From: Cyanobium sp. NIES-981
GTDB taxonomy: Bacteria; Cyanobacteriota; Cyanobacteriia; PCC-6307; Cyanobiaceae
Length of the DNA stretch: 56,417 nt
Direction: 5' to 3'
Assembly: GCA_945901765.1 (NCBI GenBank)
Contig: CAMDLO010000007.1
Coordinates: forward strand, 1-56,417
The stretch's first letter is position 1. The number at the start of each line of letters is the position of its first letter. Both the position numbers and the translations under genes were made by a program. Under the pieces are notes generated by a model that had not been told where the DNA came from, did not search any database, and was given only the letters and a program-made list of their open reading frames with translations. Shown piece by piece: positions 1 to 8,889 of the stretch.

Positions 1-53
1 TCGAGCATGCCGGCAGCGGCCTGCTCCCGGATCCAGCGGTCGTTCTTGAGCAT
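1..53 (-). CDS. dcd: dCTP deaminase, N-terminal fragment (runs off left edge)
   Basis: Minus strand reads MLKNDRWIREQAAAGML..., matching the recalled N-terminus of picocyanobacterial Dcd (MLKND.WI.E.A..G); only 17 codons visible. Confidence 0.6.
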   Translation of the reverse strand, partial: MLKNDRWIREQAAAGML

Positions 54-63
54 CGGCGGACGG

Positions 64-696
64 CTAGAGGCCGCGACGGAGCTGGGTGACCTGATCGGCC
101 ATGGCCATCAGTTCCGGCGCCATCGCCGGCCCCGTCAGGATGACATCCATCCGGGCCGGACGCTGCTCGAGGGTCTCCAGCACGGCGGCAGCACGGAGAT
201 AACCGAGCTCCACCGCCAGAGCCAGTTCGTCGAGCACCATCAGATCGACCGCATCCGCCAGCAGCTGCTCACGGCTGAACTCCCAGAGCTCCGCCACCGC
301 CTGCAGCACCTCCTGCGGATGGGCAGCCGCCGGCTCGGCCAGACAGGCCGGCACCGCCGGGCGCAGCCAGCGCAGGCGGCCATTCAGCCACGGACTCGCA
401 CCGACGCCCTGATCGACGCCGCCCTTGAGAAACTGACAGATCAGCACGCGGCTGCCGAGGCCCGCCGTGCGCAGGGCCTGACTGAGCACGGTGGCGAAGC
501 TGCCCCTGAAGGGGGCGGTGTGGATCTGCAGCAGCCCCTCCGGCTGGGCCACCAGGCGCAGATGGGCGACACCGGCGGGGCCAGCAGCCGGGAGGGGGCG
601 ATGGGCCGGGGTGGCGGGAAGCGCCCCCGGTGCAAGACCCGCCTGGGCCAGGGATGGACGGCGCGCCGGCACGGAGGCGGGAAGACTGGCGGTCAT
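64..696 (-). CDS. cobO: CobO/BtuR-like P-loop protein (cob(I)yrinic acid a,c-diamide adenosyltransferase family)
   Basis: ORF with QIHTAPFRGSFATVLSQALRTAGLGSRVLICQFLKGG and VDLMVLDELALAVELGYL, typical of the CobO fold; P-loop is degenerate (TAPFRGSFA). Confidence 0.75.
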   Translation of the reverse strand: MTASLPASVPARRPSLAQAGLAPGALPATPAHRPLPAAGPAGVAHLRLVAQPEGLLQIHTAPFRGSFATVLSQALRTAGLGSRVLICQFLKGGVDQGVGASPWLNGRLRWLRPAVPACLAEPAAAHPQEVLQAVAELWEFSREQLLADAVDLMVLDELALAVELGYLRAAAVLETLEQRPARMDVILTGPAMAPELMAMADQVTQLRRGL

Positions 697-818
697 GCGG
701 TCGTGGCGACGCAGGCCTGAATGTAGCGGCCGTGTGCGTCATCACAAGCGGATCACACCATCCCTGGTGCATACGTTTGCACTACCGGCCCTGCCCCCAC
801 TGGCGGCGGTCCCAAAGC

Positions 819-860
819 GTGTGCGTTGCTACAAGGGCAAGGGAACACGATCCTTAAGGT
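819..860 (+). promoter_or_regulatory. Putative class II NtcA-activated promoter of ntcA
   Basis: GTG-TGCGTTGC-TAC (819-832), 22 nt spacer, TAAGGT (855-860), ntcA ATG at 885; compare consensus GTAN8TAC-N20-24-TAN3T. Confidence 0.55.
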
Positions 861-884
861 CCGGCCATCTGCCAGCCCGTTCTC

Positions 885-1628
885 ATGGTCGGCGCCACGC
901 GCGGCGGGTTCAGCCGCACCGCCAGCACGCCCAGCACAGGCGCCCCCGGCGCCGTCACCGGCATCGGCAGCGCCAGCCAGGGAACCCCCACCCTGCTGGA
1001 GGTGATCCGGGATCTGAACGGCAGCAGCGTCGACACGATCGAACGCGGCAAGACCATCTTTTTCCCCGGCGACCCTGCCGAGCGGGTGTACCTGCTCCGC
1101 CGCGGGGCCGTGCGGCTCTCCCGGGTGTACGAGAGCGGCGAGGAGATCACCGTGGCCCTGCTGCGCGAGAACAGCCTGTTCGGGGTGCTGTCGCTGCTCA
1201 CCGGCCAGCGCTCTGACCGCTTCTACCACGCCATCGCCTTCACCCGGGTGGAGCTGGTCACGGCACCGGCCACCTCCGTGCGCAAGGCGATCGAGCAGGA
1301 CGCCAGCGTGGGGCTGCTGCTGCTGCAGGGCCTCTCCTCGCGCATCCTGCAGACCGAAACGATGATCGAGACCCTCACCCACCGCGACATGAGCTCGCGG
1401 CTGGTGAGCTTCCTGCTGGTGCTCTGCCGCGACTTCGGCGTGCCCGGCAACGAGGGCATCACGATCGACCTGCGCCTCTCCCACCAGGCAATCGCCGAGG
1501 CGATCGGCTCCACCCGGGTGACCATCACCCGGCTGCTGGGGGACCTGCGCCAGGAAGGGCTGCTGCAGATCGACCGCAAGAAGATCACCGTCTTCGACCC
1601 GATCGCCCTGGCCAAGCGGTTCAACTGA
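885..1628 (+). CDS. ntcA: Global nitrogen regulator NtcA (CRP family)
   Basis: [53 protein letters not shown] and [28 protein letters not shown]. Confidence 0.97.
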   Translation: MVGATRGGFSRTASTPSTGAPGAVTGIGSASQGTPTLLEVIRDLNGSSVDTIERGKTIFFPGDPAERVYLLRRGAVRLSRVYESGEEITVALLRENSLFGVLSLLTGQRSDRFYHAIAFTRVELVTAPATSVRKAIEQDASVGLLLLQGLSSRILQTETMIETLTHRDMSSRLVSFLLVLCRDFGVPGNEGITIDLRLSHQAIAEAIGSTRVTITRLLGDLRQEGLLQIDRKKITVFDPIALAKRFN

Positions 1629-1676
1629 GCGGCGGCGGGTGAAGGCGGGAGATACTGGGCCCACTCGGGCAAAGCC

Positions 1677-2927
1677 GTGTCGGGCTGGCTGCTGATCCTG
1701 GCGCTGCTGCTGCTCGGGGGAGTGCTCTCCACCCTGGGCGACCGGCTGGGCAGCCGTGTGGGCAAGGCCCGGCTCAGCCTGTTCAACCTGCGGCCCAAGC
1801 ACACCGCGGTGGTGATCACCGTGCTCACGGGCAGCCTGATCAGCGCCATCTCCCTCGGCCTGATGCTGCTGGTGAGTGAGCGGCTGCGCACCGGCCTGTT
1901 CGAGCTGGACCGCCTCGAAGAGCGGGTGCATCGCAGCCGCCAGCAGCTGGCCACCAGCCAGGCCCAGCTGCAGGCCAGCCAGGCCGAGGTGGCCGCCAGC
2001 CGCACCCGGCTGCGGGCCAGTCGGGCCGAGGTGGCACGGGCCCTGCAGGGTCAGCAGCGGGTGCGACAGGAACTGCAGCAGGCCCAGCAGCGCTCGGCCC
2101 AGCTGCGGCAGGAGCTGGCCCCCCTGCAGGCGCAGCGTGCCCGGCTGGAGCAGGAGCGGGCGCGGCTCAGCGGCGAAGTCCAACGGCGCGACGGTGAGAT
2201 CCGCAAGACCGAGACCCAACTGGCGGAACTGACCCGCCGCATCGCCACCGGCTCCAAGGAGCTGGAGGCACTCGAGCAGAACCTGATCGCCCTGCGCCGC
2301 GGCGATGTGGTGATCACCAGCGGCCAGCCGCTGGCCAGCGCCAAGGTGAAACTCGAGCGGCCGTCCCAGGCGCGGGAGGTGATCACAGCCCTGTTGCAGC
2401 AGGCCAACCTGAATGCCTTCCGCAAGGTGCTGCCCGATGAACCGCCGAACCGTCAGATCCTGCTCGTGCCCACCAGCGACATCAACAAACTGGAGGAGAT
2501 GCTCAGCCTGCCGGGCAGCTGGGTGGTGAGCATCCGCTCCGCCGCCAACGTGCTGCTGGGGGAGAAGCAGGTGCTGGCCTTTCCCGATCTGCGGCCGAAC
2601 CGGGCGGTGGTGAGCGCGGGCCAGAGCCTGGCGAGCACCACCCTGGAGGGCGATCTGCGCGATCCCGTTCAGATCGCCCGGCGCCTGAACCTGCTGCTGG
2701 CCGCGGCCTATGCCCGGGTGCAGCGACAGGGCAGCCTGGTGGATGGCCTCCAGGTTGATCCGGGTGGCCTCACCCGACTGACCCGCACGCTGAGCGACCG
2801 ACCTGCCGGTCAGATGGTGCAGGTGGAGGCGGTGGCCCTCAGGGCTGCGGAGACCCCCGACCCGATCAGCGTTGAGCTGCGTCTGGGCCGTGACGGCGAT
2901 CCGCGCCCGGCGCCACTGCGGCCATGA
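1677..2927 (+). CDS. DUF3084 domain-containing membrane/coiled-coil protein
   Basis: GTG start; GWLLILALLLLGGVLSTLGDRLGSRVGKARLSLFNLRPKHTAVVITVLTGSLIS followed by a long coiled coil. Confidence 0.85.
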   Translation: MSGWLLILALLLLGGVLSTLGDRLGSRVGKARLSLFNLRPKHTAVVITVLTGSLISAISLGLMLLVSERLRTGLFELDRLEERVHRSRQQLATSQAQLQASQAEVAASRTRLRASRAEVARALQGQQRVRQELQQAQQRSAQLRQELAPLQAQRARLEQERARLSGEVQRRDGEIRKTETQLAELTRRIATGSKELEALEQNLIALRRGDVVITSGQPLASAKVKLERPSQAREVITALLQQANLNAFRKVLPDEPPNRQILLVPTSDINKLEEMLSLPGSWVVSIRSAANVLLGEKQVLAFPDLRPNRAVVSAGQSLASTTLEGDLRDPVQIARRLNLLLAAAYARVQRQGSLVDGLQVDPGGLTRLTRTLSDRPAGQMVQVEAVALRAAETPDPISVELRLGRDGDPRPAPLRP

Positions 2928-3391
2928 ACGCTCCGGCACCGCCGCGACTGGCCGGACTCGACCCCGGCAGCAGCAAATGCGGCCTGCTGCTGGCCGACCG
3001 CGACAGCCGCACCGTGCTGGCAGCGGCCATCCTGCCGCCGGCGGCGGCGCTGCACCAGCTGCAGCTCTGGCAGGCGCAGGGCATGGCCCTGGTGGTGCTG
3101 GGTGACGGCACTGGCAGCGCCAGCTGGCTGACCCCGCTGCGGTTGAGCGGCATCCGCACCGAGCAGGTGGACGAGCGCGGCACGACCCTGGCAGCCCGCC
3201 AGCGCTACTGGCAACTGGAGGGCCGCCGCAGCTGGCAGCGCTGGCTGCTGCCGGCCGGATTGCGGTTGCCCCCCCGGGACATTGACGACGTGGTGGCACA
3301 GCTGCTGCTGGAACGGCACCTGCACCACCCCCTGAGCCGTGGCCGGATCACGGTGGACCGCCAGCTGCGGGGCAATGCCGCTGCGCCCTAG
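2924..3391 (+). CDS. RuvC/YqgF-like RNase H-fold protein
   Basis: LAGLDPGSSKCGLLLAD, VDERGTT and DIDDVVAQLLL acidic motifs; 4-bp overlap with the upstream gene. Confidence 0.65.
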   Translation: MNAPAPPRLAGLDPGSSKCGLLLADRDSRTVLAAAILPPAAALHQLQLWQAQGMALVVLGDGTGSASWLTPLRLSGIRTEQVDERGTTLAARQRYWQLEGRRSWQRWLLPAGLRLPPRDIDDVVAQLLLERHLHHPLSRGRITVDRQLRGNAAAP

Positions 3392-3645
3392 AAACGGCCC
3401 CGTACGGTGAAGGCATAGTCACCACCAGGCTCCAGCGCGTAGTCGCTGCGCAGCAGGAAGCGCAGCAGGGCATCCTGGATCAGGGCCCGGCCCAGGGATG
3501 GCTCGACCTGCAGGTCACCGCGATCGAATGCCCAGCGGAAGCTCCAGTGAAAGCTGCCCGCGCTGACCTCCCCCTCCAGGACCCGTTCGCTGAAGCTCTG
3601 GTGCAGCACCCTCAGGCGGGCGGTGGTGGCAGGCAGGCGGGACAT
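3388..3645 (-). CDS. DUF3146 family protein
   Basis: 85-aa ORF resembling the conserved cyanobacterial DUF3146 family; convergent stop overlap with 2924..3391. Confidence 0.7.
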   Translation of the reverse strand: MSRLPATTARLRVLHQSFSERVLEGEVSAGSFHWSFRWAFDRGDLQVEPSLGRALIQDALLRFLLRSDYALEPGGDYAFTVRGRF

Positions 3646-3663
3646 CGGTTGGGGCTGGAGCGC

Positions 3664-4299
3664 TCAGGCGGGCCCGGGCTGGGGGCGAAACCCGTTCAGT
3701 CTGTTTCCAGCCCGCTCCAGACCGAGCCGCTGAATCAGGCCGATGCCGGCGACTACTTCCGTGAGCACATCCCGCAGCAAAGGCTGCTCGGCCGCGGTGA
3801 ACCGGCCGAGCACGTGACCGATCGTGCGGGCGCGGCGCTCGACCGGATCGGTGGCCGGCGCGCCGATGCCGATGCGAAGCCGGGGGAAATCCTGGGTGCC
3901 CAGATGGCTGATGGCGCTGCGCAGGCCGTTGTGGCCGCCGGCACTGCCACCGGCACGCAACCGCAGCCGGCCCAGGGGCAGATCCATGTCATCCACCAGC
4001 ACCAACAGCTGGGCTGGCTGCAACGAAAACCAGTCGAGGGCCGCACGGATCGAACGGCCGCTCTCATTCATGAAGGTCTGGGGCATCAGCAGTCGCAGGC
4101 GGCTGGAGCCCTGGCCCACATCGGCGCACAACCCCTGCAGGCGGGCATTGAACCGAAAGGAGCCGGCGTGGTCGGCGGCCAGCTGCTCCAGGGCCATGAA
4201 ACCAACGTTGTGGCGCGTGCCGGCGTAGCGATCACCGGGATTGCCGAGGCCGACCACCAGCCTGAGCTCGGACGCGGCCGGATCAGCCGGCTGGGGCAT
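3664..4299 (-). CDS. pth: Peptidyl-tRNA hydrolase
   Basis: LVVGLGNPGDRYAGTRHNVGFMALEQLA, VLVDDMDLPLGRLRLRAGGSAGGHNGLRSAISHLG; start placed at MPQPADP. Confidence 0.95.
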   Translation of the reverse strand: MPQPADPAASELRLVVGLGNPGDRYAGTRHNVGFMALEQLAADHAGSFRFNARLQGLCADVGQGSSRLRLLMPQTFMNESGRSIRAALDWFSLQPAQLLVLVDDMDLPLGRLRLRAGGSAGGHNGLRSAISHLGTQDFPRLRIGIGAPATDPVERRARTIGHVLGRFTAAEQPLLRDVLTEVVAGIGLIQRLGLERAGNRLNGFRPQPGPA

Positions 4300-4684
4300 C
4301 GGACCCTGCCGATGGGGAAGGCGACGGAGCAGGCCCGTTGTGCTCCTGCCCCGGTTCAGCCAGAGGGTCGCCACCGACCCGTGTCGGCTGGAGAACAGCA
4401 GAGTAAGGGGGTTCGGCCTGAAGCGGCTCGGCTCCAGCGGTGACTTCGACCAAGGCCTCAGCGGTGGGCTCGGCGGTGGCTTCTACCGTGGATTCGACCG
4501 AGGCTTCGACCGTGGCGATCGCCGTGCGGAACTCCTTCTCGAATTCAGAGGAGGCTGATTGGAACCCCTTGAGCGTGCGCCCGAGGGTGCGCCCCAGCTC
4601 GGGCAACCGCTTGGGGCCGAACACCAGCAGGGCAATGGCGGCAATCACCGCCATCTCGGGCAAGCCGATACCGAAGACGTTCAT
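4283..4684 (-). CDS. tatA: Sec-independent translocase TatA/TatE-like
   Basis: MNVFGIGLPEMAVIAAIALLVFGPKRLPELGRTLGRTLKGFQ, followed by a low-complexity TAE/VEAT tail. Confidence 0.93.
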   Translation of the reverse strand: MNVFGIGLPEMAVIAAIALLVFGPKRLPELGRTLGRTLKGFQSASSEFEKEFRTAIATVEASVESTVEATAEPTAEALVEVTAGAEPLQAEPPYSAVLQPTRVGGDPLAEPGQEHNGPAPSPSPSAGSDAPAG

Positions 4685-4714
4685 CGCAACAGAGAACCGG
4701 GCGGGCGGAGCGGA

Positions 4715-4915
4715 TCAGCCTGCGCCGTTCCAGTTGACCTTGATGCCTTCCAGCAGCAGCGACTGGTTGTACAGCTGCAGGATCACCAGCAGGAACACCA
4801 GGAAGAGAACCATGAACAGACCCATCACCGGGGTGGTCCCCCAGCCGGGCACAACCTTGCCGTACTCGGAATTGAGCGGACGCAGCAGATCACCGAGACG
4901 GGTGCGTTGAGCCAT
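4715..4915 (-). CDS. psbH: Photosystem II protein H
   Basis: [66 protein letters not shown]. Confidence 0.97.
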   Translation of the reverse strand: MAQRTRLGDLLRPLNSEYGKVVPGWGTTPVMGLFMVLFLVFLLVILQLYNQSLLLEGIKVNWNGAG

Positions 4916-5038
4916 GACTGCTTGGGCCTCTCAGGCAGGGAATCGCGCTGGTTACTGTAAGGGCCAAGTCCGCCCGAATGGGGGGCTGTCGAGACTCTTG
5001 ACGCTCACCGTTCACAGCCCACCCTCCCCTCTGCCCTG

Positions 5039-5188
5039 ATGGATCCCAGCAGCACCGGCTCTCCCGCCCTGTCCGTGGCGATCACCGTGCTGGTGGTTCT
5101 GCTGGGTCTCACCGGCATGGGGATCTATCTCGCCTTCGGCCCCCCTTCCAAGGGCTTGACCGACCCGTTCGATGACCACGACGACTGA
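5039..5188 (+). CDS. psbN: PsbN protein (49 aa, below the ORF-track size cutoff)
   Basis: Translated by eye: MDPSSTGSPALSVAITVLVVLLGLTGMGIYLAFGPPSKGLTDPFDDHDD; divergent from psbH. Confidence 0.95.
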   Translation: MDPSSTGSPALSVAITVLVVLLGLTGMGIYLAFGPPSKGLTDPFDDHDD

Positions 5189-5218
5189 CGGGAACAGGGC
5201 AGCGGCGCGCCCCAAGCC

Positions 5219-5338
5219 GTGACTGTCAACAGCCGTGACTGTCAACAGCCGTGACTTTCAACAGCCGTGCCTGTCAACAGCCGTGCCTGTCAACAGCCGT
5301 GCCTATCAACAGTGCCTATCAACGGTGCCTGTCAACAG
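5219..5338. repeat. 16-bp tandem repeat, about 8 units, GTGACTGTCAACAGCC
   Basis: Units 1-5 are 16 bp (5219, 5235, 5251, 5267, 5283); 6-8 are truncated or degenerate; internal palindromes TGACTGTCA and CTGTCAACAG. Confidence 0.95.
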
Positions 5339-8325
5339 GGTCGCAGCCGCCAGAAGCCCAGGCCCCAGGGAGCCAGCTCCAGGCAGGGCCCGCTCCGGCC
5401 GCCGGGCGGCAGAGCCTGATCCAGTCCATCCAGGCGCGCCTGCATCGCCCAGTGCGGGCCGACGTCGATGCGCAGGCGGCAGGGGGTGAGATTGGCAAGG
5501 CTGATCACGGCTTCGCCGCCGGCCAGGGGGCGCAGACCCAGGAATTGCACGCCGTTCGGCAGGGGCGGCAGCCCGTGGCGCCGGCCCTCAGGCCGGGGGC
5601 GATCCCCCACCAGCGGCCGCAGCCACAGGGGCTCCCGGAAAGCCTGCGCCTGCTCGGGCACTCCGGCGGCACACCAGCCGGGCGCACAGGGCAGCAGGGC
5701 CAGGCGCTGCCGCACCCAGCCGTTGTCGGCGCCGGGATCGGGCCAGGTCGGCCCCCGCAGCAGCGACACGCCCAGTCGATCAGGGCTGGCTGACACGCCC
5801 TGGGGACCGTCCAGCAACAGCGCCAGTCCGGCAGCGGGGGTGCAGGAGGCCAGCCAGCTCACGGCCGCCACCTCCCAGCGCGCCTGCTCCCGAGGGGTGA
5901 CCGCCTCAGCTGGCCGCTCCAGCACGCCGCCGCTGGTATCTGCGGCCCAGCGGTCAGCGCGCCTGCCCAGCGGCACCTCCAGCCGCAGCAGTTCGTGGCG
6001 CTGGCGCCAGTGCACGCTCAGCACCAGCTCCAGCCAGGGCGTGCCCGCCAGCAGCCGGCCATCGAGCCGCACCGGACTGTCGCCCACCCGCCCCCGCCAG
6101 CTGAAGCGAGCGCAGAGAGGCCCCTGCTCCAGCCATTGCGGCTCGTCGTGCCAACGCCAGGGCAAGGGTCGATCGCCGTAATCGGTGGCCAGATCCCAGG
6201 CGTCCCAGAACTCACCCCGATCGCCGTAACGGCACCAGGCCAGGGGCGCCGCCAGCTGGCCCGCACCATGGCGATCAAACACCTGCTCCACCCCGGCAGC
6301 ACCGAGCTGCACGCTGATCAGCCCATTCCCCGCCCGCAGGCCTTCCACCCACACCGGCGCCTCGATCGGTGACATCTCGAGGGGTGACTTCTCGATGGGT
6401 GACTTCTCGATCGCTGGCGCCGCCCGGCGCTGCAGCGACAGGGCGGTGAGTCCGCCGAGGGCAGGCAGCTGCACCCAGGTGCCACCGCCCGGGGCCGGCT
6501 GCGCGGGCAGCGGTTGTCCATCCGCCCACCAGGTGCCGGCAGGCAGGCGCAGGGTGCGACGGCGCGACTGCAGGGGCTGGAGCTGCGCCACCCACCAGCC
6601 TGCCGAGCCAAGCCAGATCTGCAGGGCCCGGTCCCGCTGCTGACGGGCCTGGCGCCGGGCCGCACGCCATTGCGGTTCCGCCTGCGCAAACACCTCCGGC
6701 ACCGAGGTGCCGGGCAGGATGTCGTGGAACTGCTGGAACAGCAGCGGCCGCCAGTCCGCTCCCGGGTTTGCGCTGTGGTCTCGGGGGCCGGCCTTCCCAG
6801 CTGCCAACCCAGCTGCCAACCCACCGGCCAACGCCGCTGCCAGATCGGCCTCGCGCAGCAACCGCTCCAGCGTGCGGTTGTGGCGCTTCTGATCGGGCCG
6901 ACTGGTGGCGCAGCCGCGGTGCAGCTCCAGATACAGCTCATCGCGCCACACCGGCAACCTGCCGGCATGAACCGCCAGATCCGCGAGATGGGAGCGCAGG
7001 CTGCCGTGACGCTGCGGAGCCGCCTCCGGCTGGCAATCCCAGAGCGCCAGCTGCTCCAGCATCTCGGCGGTGGGCCCACCACCGTGGTCGCCCATGCCGG
7101 GCAACCACAGACAGCGGGCCAGGCCGGTGCCGGCCTGCCAGGCCAACCTCTCCCGTTCCATCGCCAGCGGGTCGCCATCGGTGCCGATCGGAGCGGTCAT
7201 CAGCGCCAGGGTTTCGCTGCCGCAGCGGGCGCGCCAGCGGAACAGCCGATGCGGAAACGGATTGGTGGCGTTCCAGAACAGCTTGTGGGTGCAGAACCAG
7301 CGCACCCCGGTTGCCGCCGCCACGGCGGGCAAGCCGGCCCCGAAGCCGAAGCTGTCCGGCAACCAGGCCAAAGCGTGGCTGAGCTCGGGGAAGCGACGCC
7401 GACTGTCGGTCTGACCCAGCTGGAACTGGCGCAGCAGGGAGGCGGTGCTGATCAGCACGCAATCGGTCTCCACCCAGGGGCCGTTGATCGGCTCGAAGCG
7501 TCCGGAGCGCACCGCCTGCTGCAAGCGCTGCCACAGGGCGGGACGGTGCTGCTCCAGCCAGGCGTAGAGCGCGGGGGTGGAGTGGGCGAAATGCAGCTGG
7601 GGGAACCGCTCCAGCAGATCGAGCACGGAGGCGAAGGTGCGCTCCGCGGCCTGCCAGGTGTCGGCCACCGGCCAGAGCCAGGCGAGATCGAGATGGGCAT
7701 GACCCAGCACGTGGAAGCCGGCGCCGGCGGGCGGCAGCGGTGGCTGGCCGGCCTCCTGCCGCAACCGCACCAGCTCCCGGCGGGTGGCGGCCAGCACCCC
7801 CAGCGGATCGGCCGGATCGAGGGGCTCCAGCTCAAGACGGCTGTGGATCAGGGCTCCGTCGTCGTGGAGCGGGCTGCGCAGGCGCAGGCACAGCTCAAGG
7901 GCGGCCCCCTGCCACCAGCGCTGCGGCAGGGTCCAGCGGCAGGCCGTGTCGAACAGATCGCCGTGGTGCGTCGGCACCCCGTCGACCAGGAGCTGCACCT
8001 GATCGGCCCACCAGCGCAGCACCAGCCGGGCGCGCAGCGCCGCCTCGGGTGGCTGCAGGGCTGTCCAGGCGGGTGGGCAGACCAACCGCAGCCGCAGCAG
8101 GCGCCACTGACCGCCCCGCGGCCAGATCACCAGACCGCGGGCATGCCAGTCGGGGCGATGGGTCTGGCCCCAGGGGTGCGACAGGGCACTGCCGACGTCC
8201 CCATCCGGCTGAATGCAGCGCCACAGCGGCTGCAGATCCCAGCTGAAGGAGCCGGCAGGAGGACCGGCCTGCGCGGGGAACGTTTCAATTTGGGGAGAAA
8301 GCCCGGGGGCGGGGGCCTCGGTCAT
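5332..8325 (-). CDS. Glycoside hydrolase family 38 alpha-mannosidase
   Basis: HVLGHAHLDLAWLWPVADTWQAAERTFASVLDLLERFP, NGPWVETDC, LPDSFGFGAGLPAV. Confidence 0.9.
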   Translation of the reverse strand: MTEAPAPGLSPQIETFPAQAGPPAGSFSWDLQPLWRCIQPDGDVGSALSHPWGQTHRPDWHARGLVIWPRGGQWRLLRLRLVCPPAWTALQPPEAALRARLVLRWWADQVQLLVDGVPTHHGDLFDTACRWTLPQRWWQGAALELCLRLRSPLHDDGALIHSRLELEPLDPADPLGVLAATRRELVRLRQEAGQPPLPPAGAGFHVLGHAHLDLAWLWPVADTWQAAERTFASVLDLLERFPQLHFAHSTPALYAWLEQHRPALWQRLQQAVRSGRFEPINGPWVETDCVLISTASLLRQFQLGQTDSRRRFPELSHALAWLPDSFGFGAGLPAVAAATGVRWFCTHKLFWNATNPFPHRLFRWRARCGSETLALMTAPIGTDGDPLAMERERLAWQAGTGLARCLWLPGMGDHGGGPTAEMLEQLALWDCQPEAAPQRHGSLRSHLADLAVHAGRLPVWRDELYLELHRGCATSRPDQKRHNRTLERLLREADLAAALAGGLAAGLAAGKAGPRDHSANPGADWRPLLFQQFHDILPGTSVPEVFAQAEPQWRAARRQARQQRDRALQIWLGSAGWWVAQLQPLQSRRRTLRLPAGTWWADGQPLPAQPAPGGGTWVQLPALGGLTALSLQRRAAPAIEKSPIEKSPLEMSPIEAPVWVEGLRAGNGLISVQLGAAGVEQVFDRHGAGQLAAPLAWCRYGDRGEFWDAWDLATDYGDRPLPWRWHDEPQWLEQGPLCARFSWRGRVGDSPVRLDGRLLAGTPWLELVLSVHWRQRHELLRLEVPLGRRADRWAADTSGGVLERPAEAVTPREQARWEVAAVSWLASCTPAAGLALLLDGPQGVSASPDRLGVSLLRGPTWPDPGADNGWVRQRLALLPCAPGWCAAGVPEQAQAFREPLWLRPLVGDRPRPEGRRHGLPPLPNGVQFLGLRPLAGGEAVISLANLTPCRLRIDVGPHWAMQARLDGLDQALPPGGRSGPCLELAPWGLGFWRLRPC
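6361..6415. repeat. 15-bp in-frame repeat within the GH38 gene (IEKSP-type pentapeptide)
   Basis: CTCGATCGGTGACAT / CTCGAGGGGTGACTT / CTCGATGGGTGACTT / CTCGATCG...; encodes AIEKSPIEKSPLEMSPIE. Confidence 0.85.
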
Positions 8326-8438
8326 CGGTGGATAGCCGGCCAGGTCCCATAGGATGATGGGACTGCCGGCGGGCTTGTCAGCCCTTCAGAACGGCACGTC
8401 ATTCCCTGTCACCTGCTCGCCTCCCGCAAGACCGAACC

Positions 8439-8558
8439 ATGCTGGCTCTCAAGATCTCGGTTTATTCGGTCGTGTTCTTCTTCATCGGGATCTTTGTGTT
8501 CGGCTTCCTGGCCAGCGATCCGAGCCGCACCCCCAGCCGCAAGGACCTGGAAGACTGA
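8439..8558 (+). CDS. psbI: Photosystem II protein I (39 aa, below the ORF-track size cutoff)
   Basis: Translated by eye: [39 protein letters not shown]. Confidence 0.96.
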   Translation: MLALKISVYSVVFFFIGIFVFGFLASDPSRTPSRKDLED

Positions 8559-8599
8559 GACAGGGAACTCAGGGGCGGTGTCTCCGCCCTGTTGATCCT

Positions 8600-8710
8600 G
8601 CGCAGGCAGAACTCAGCCCCCCGAGACGCAGAATCCGGTCTCGGGAGACCCAGAACATTGTTTTGCGAGACGCAGAATCCCGTCTCGCGAAACACTGAAC
8701 ACTGTTCCGT
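8600..8710. repeat. 22-bp tandem hairpin repeat, 4 clear units plus 1 degenerate
   Basis: GAGACGCAGAATCCGGTCTCGG / GAGACCCAGAACATTGTTTTGC / GAGACGCAGAATCCCGTCTCGC / GAAACACTGAACACTGTTCCGT, preceded by CGCAGGCAGAACTCAGCCCCCC. Confidence 0.9.
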
Positions 8711-8889
8711 AAGCCAGCGGTCGCTCCCAGACCATCGGGCCCGCCACACCCTCCCTGCTTCGGCCCCACCCATCCGCAGCAGGCCAAGGCCCTGTCCATC
8801 GGGGCGATGCCATTCCCCGCTCTGGATCCACCCGGCCTGAGGTTCGGTTCGCTGCCATAAGGTCAGCTCGTTCAGGCTGTCCTGCCCCG

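Noticed and set aside
753-3299. 848-aa minus-strand ORF opposite ntcA and DUF3084
   Set aside because: GC-rich shadow ORF: composition heavy in G/A/Q/H/L, no recognisable domain, opposite strong genes.
5219-5338. CRISPR-like array
   Set aside because: Units are directly adjacent with no unique spacers and no cas genes nearby; plain tandem repeat.
8592-8840. 82-aa ORF through the 22-bp repeats (RDAESGL...RDAESR-type peptide)
   Set aside because: Peptide is a by-product of the repeat; 22-bp unit is not frame preserving and there is no start or RBS support.
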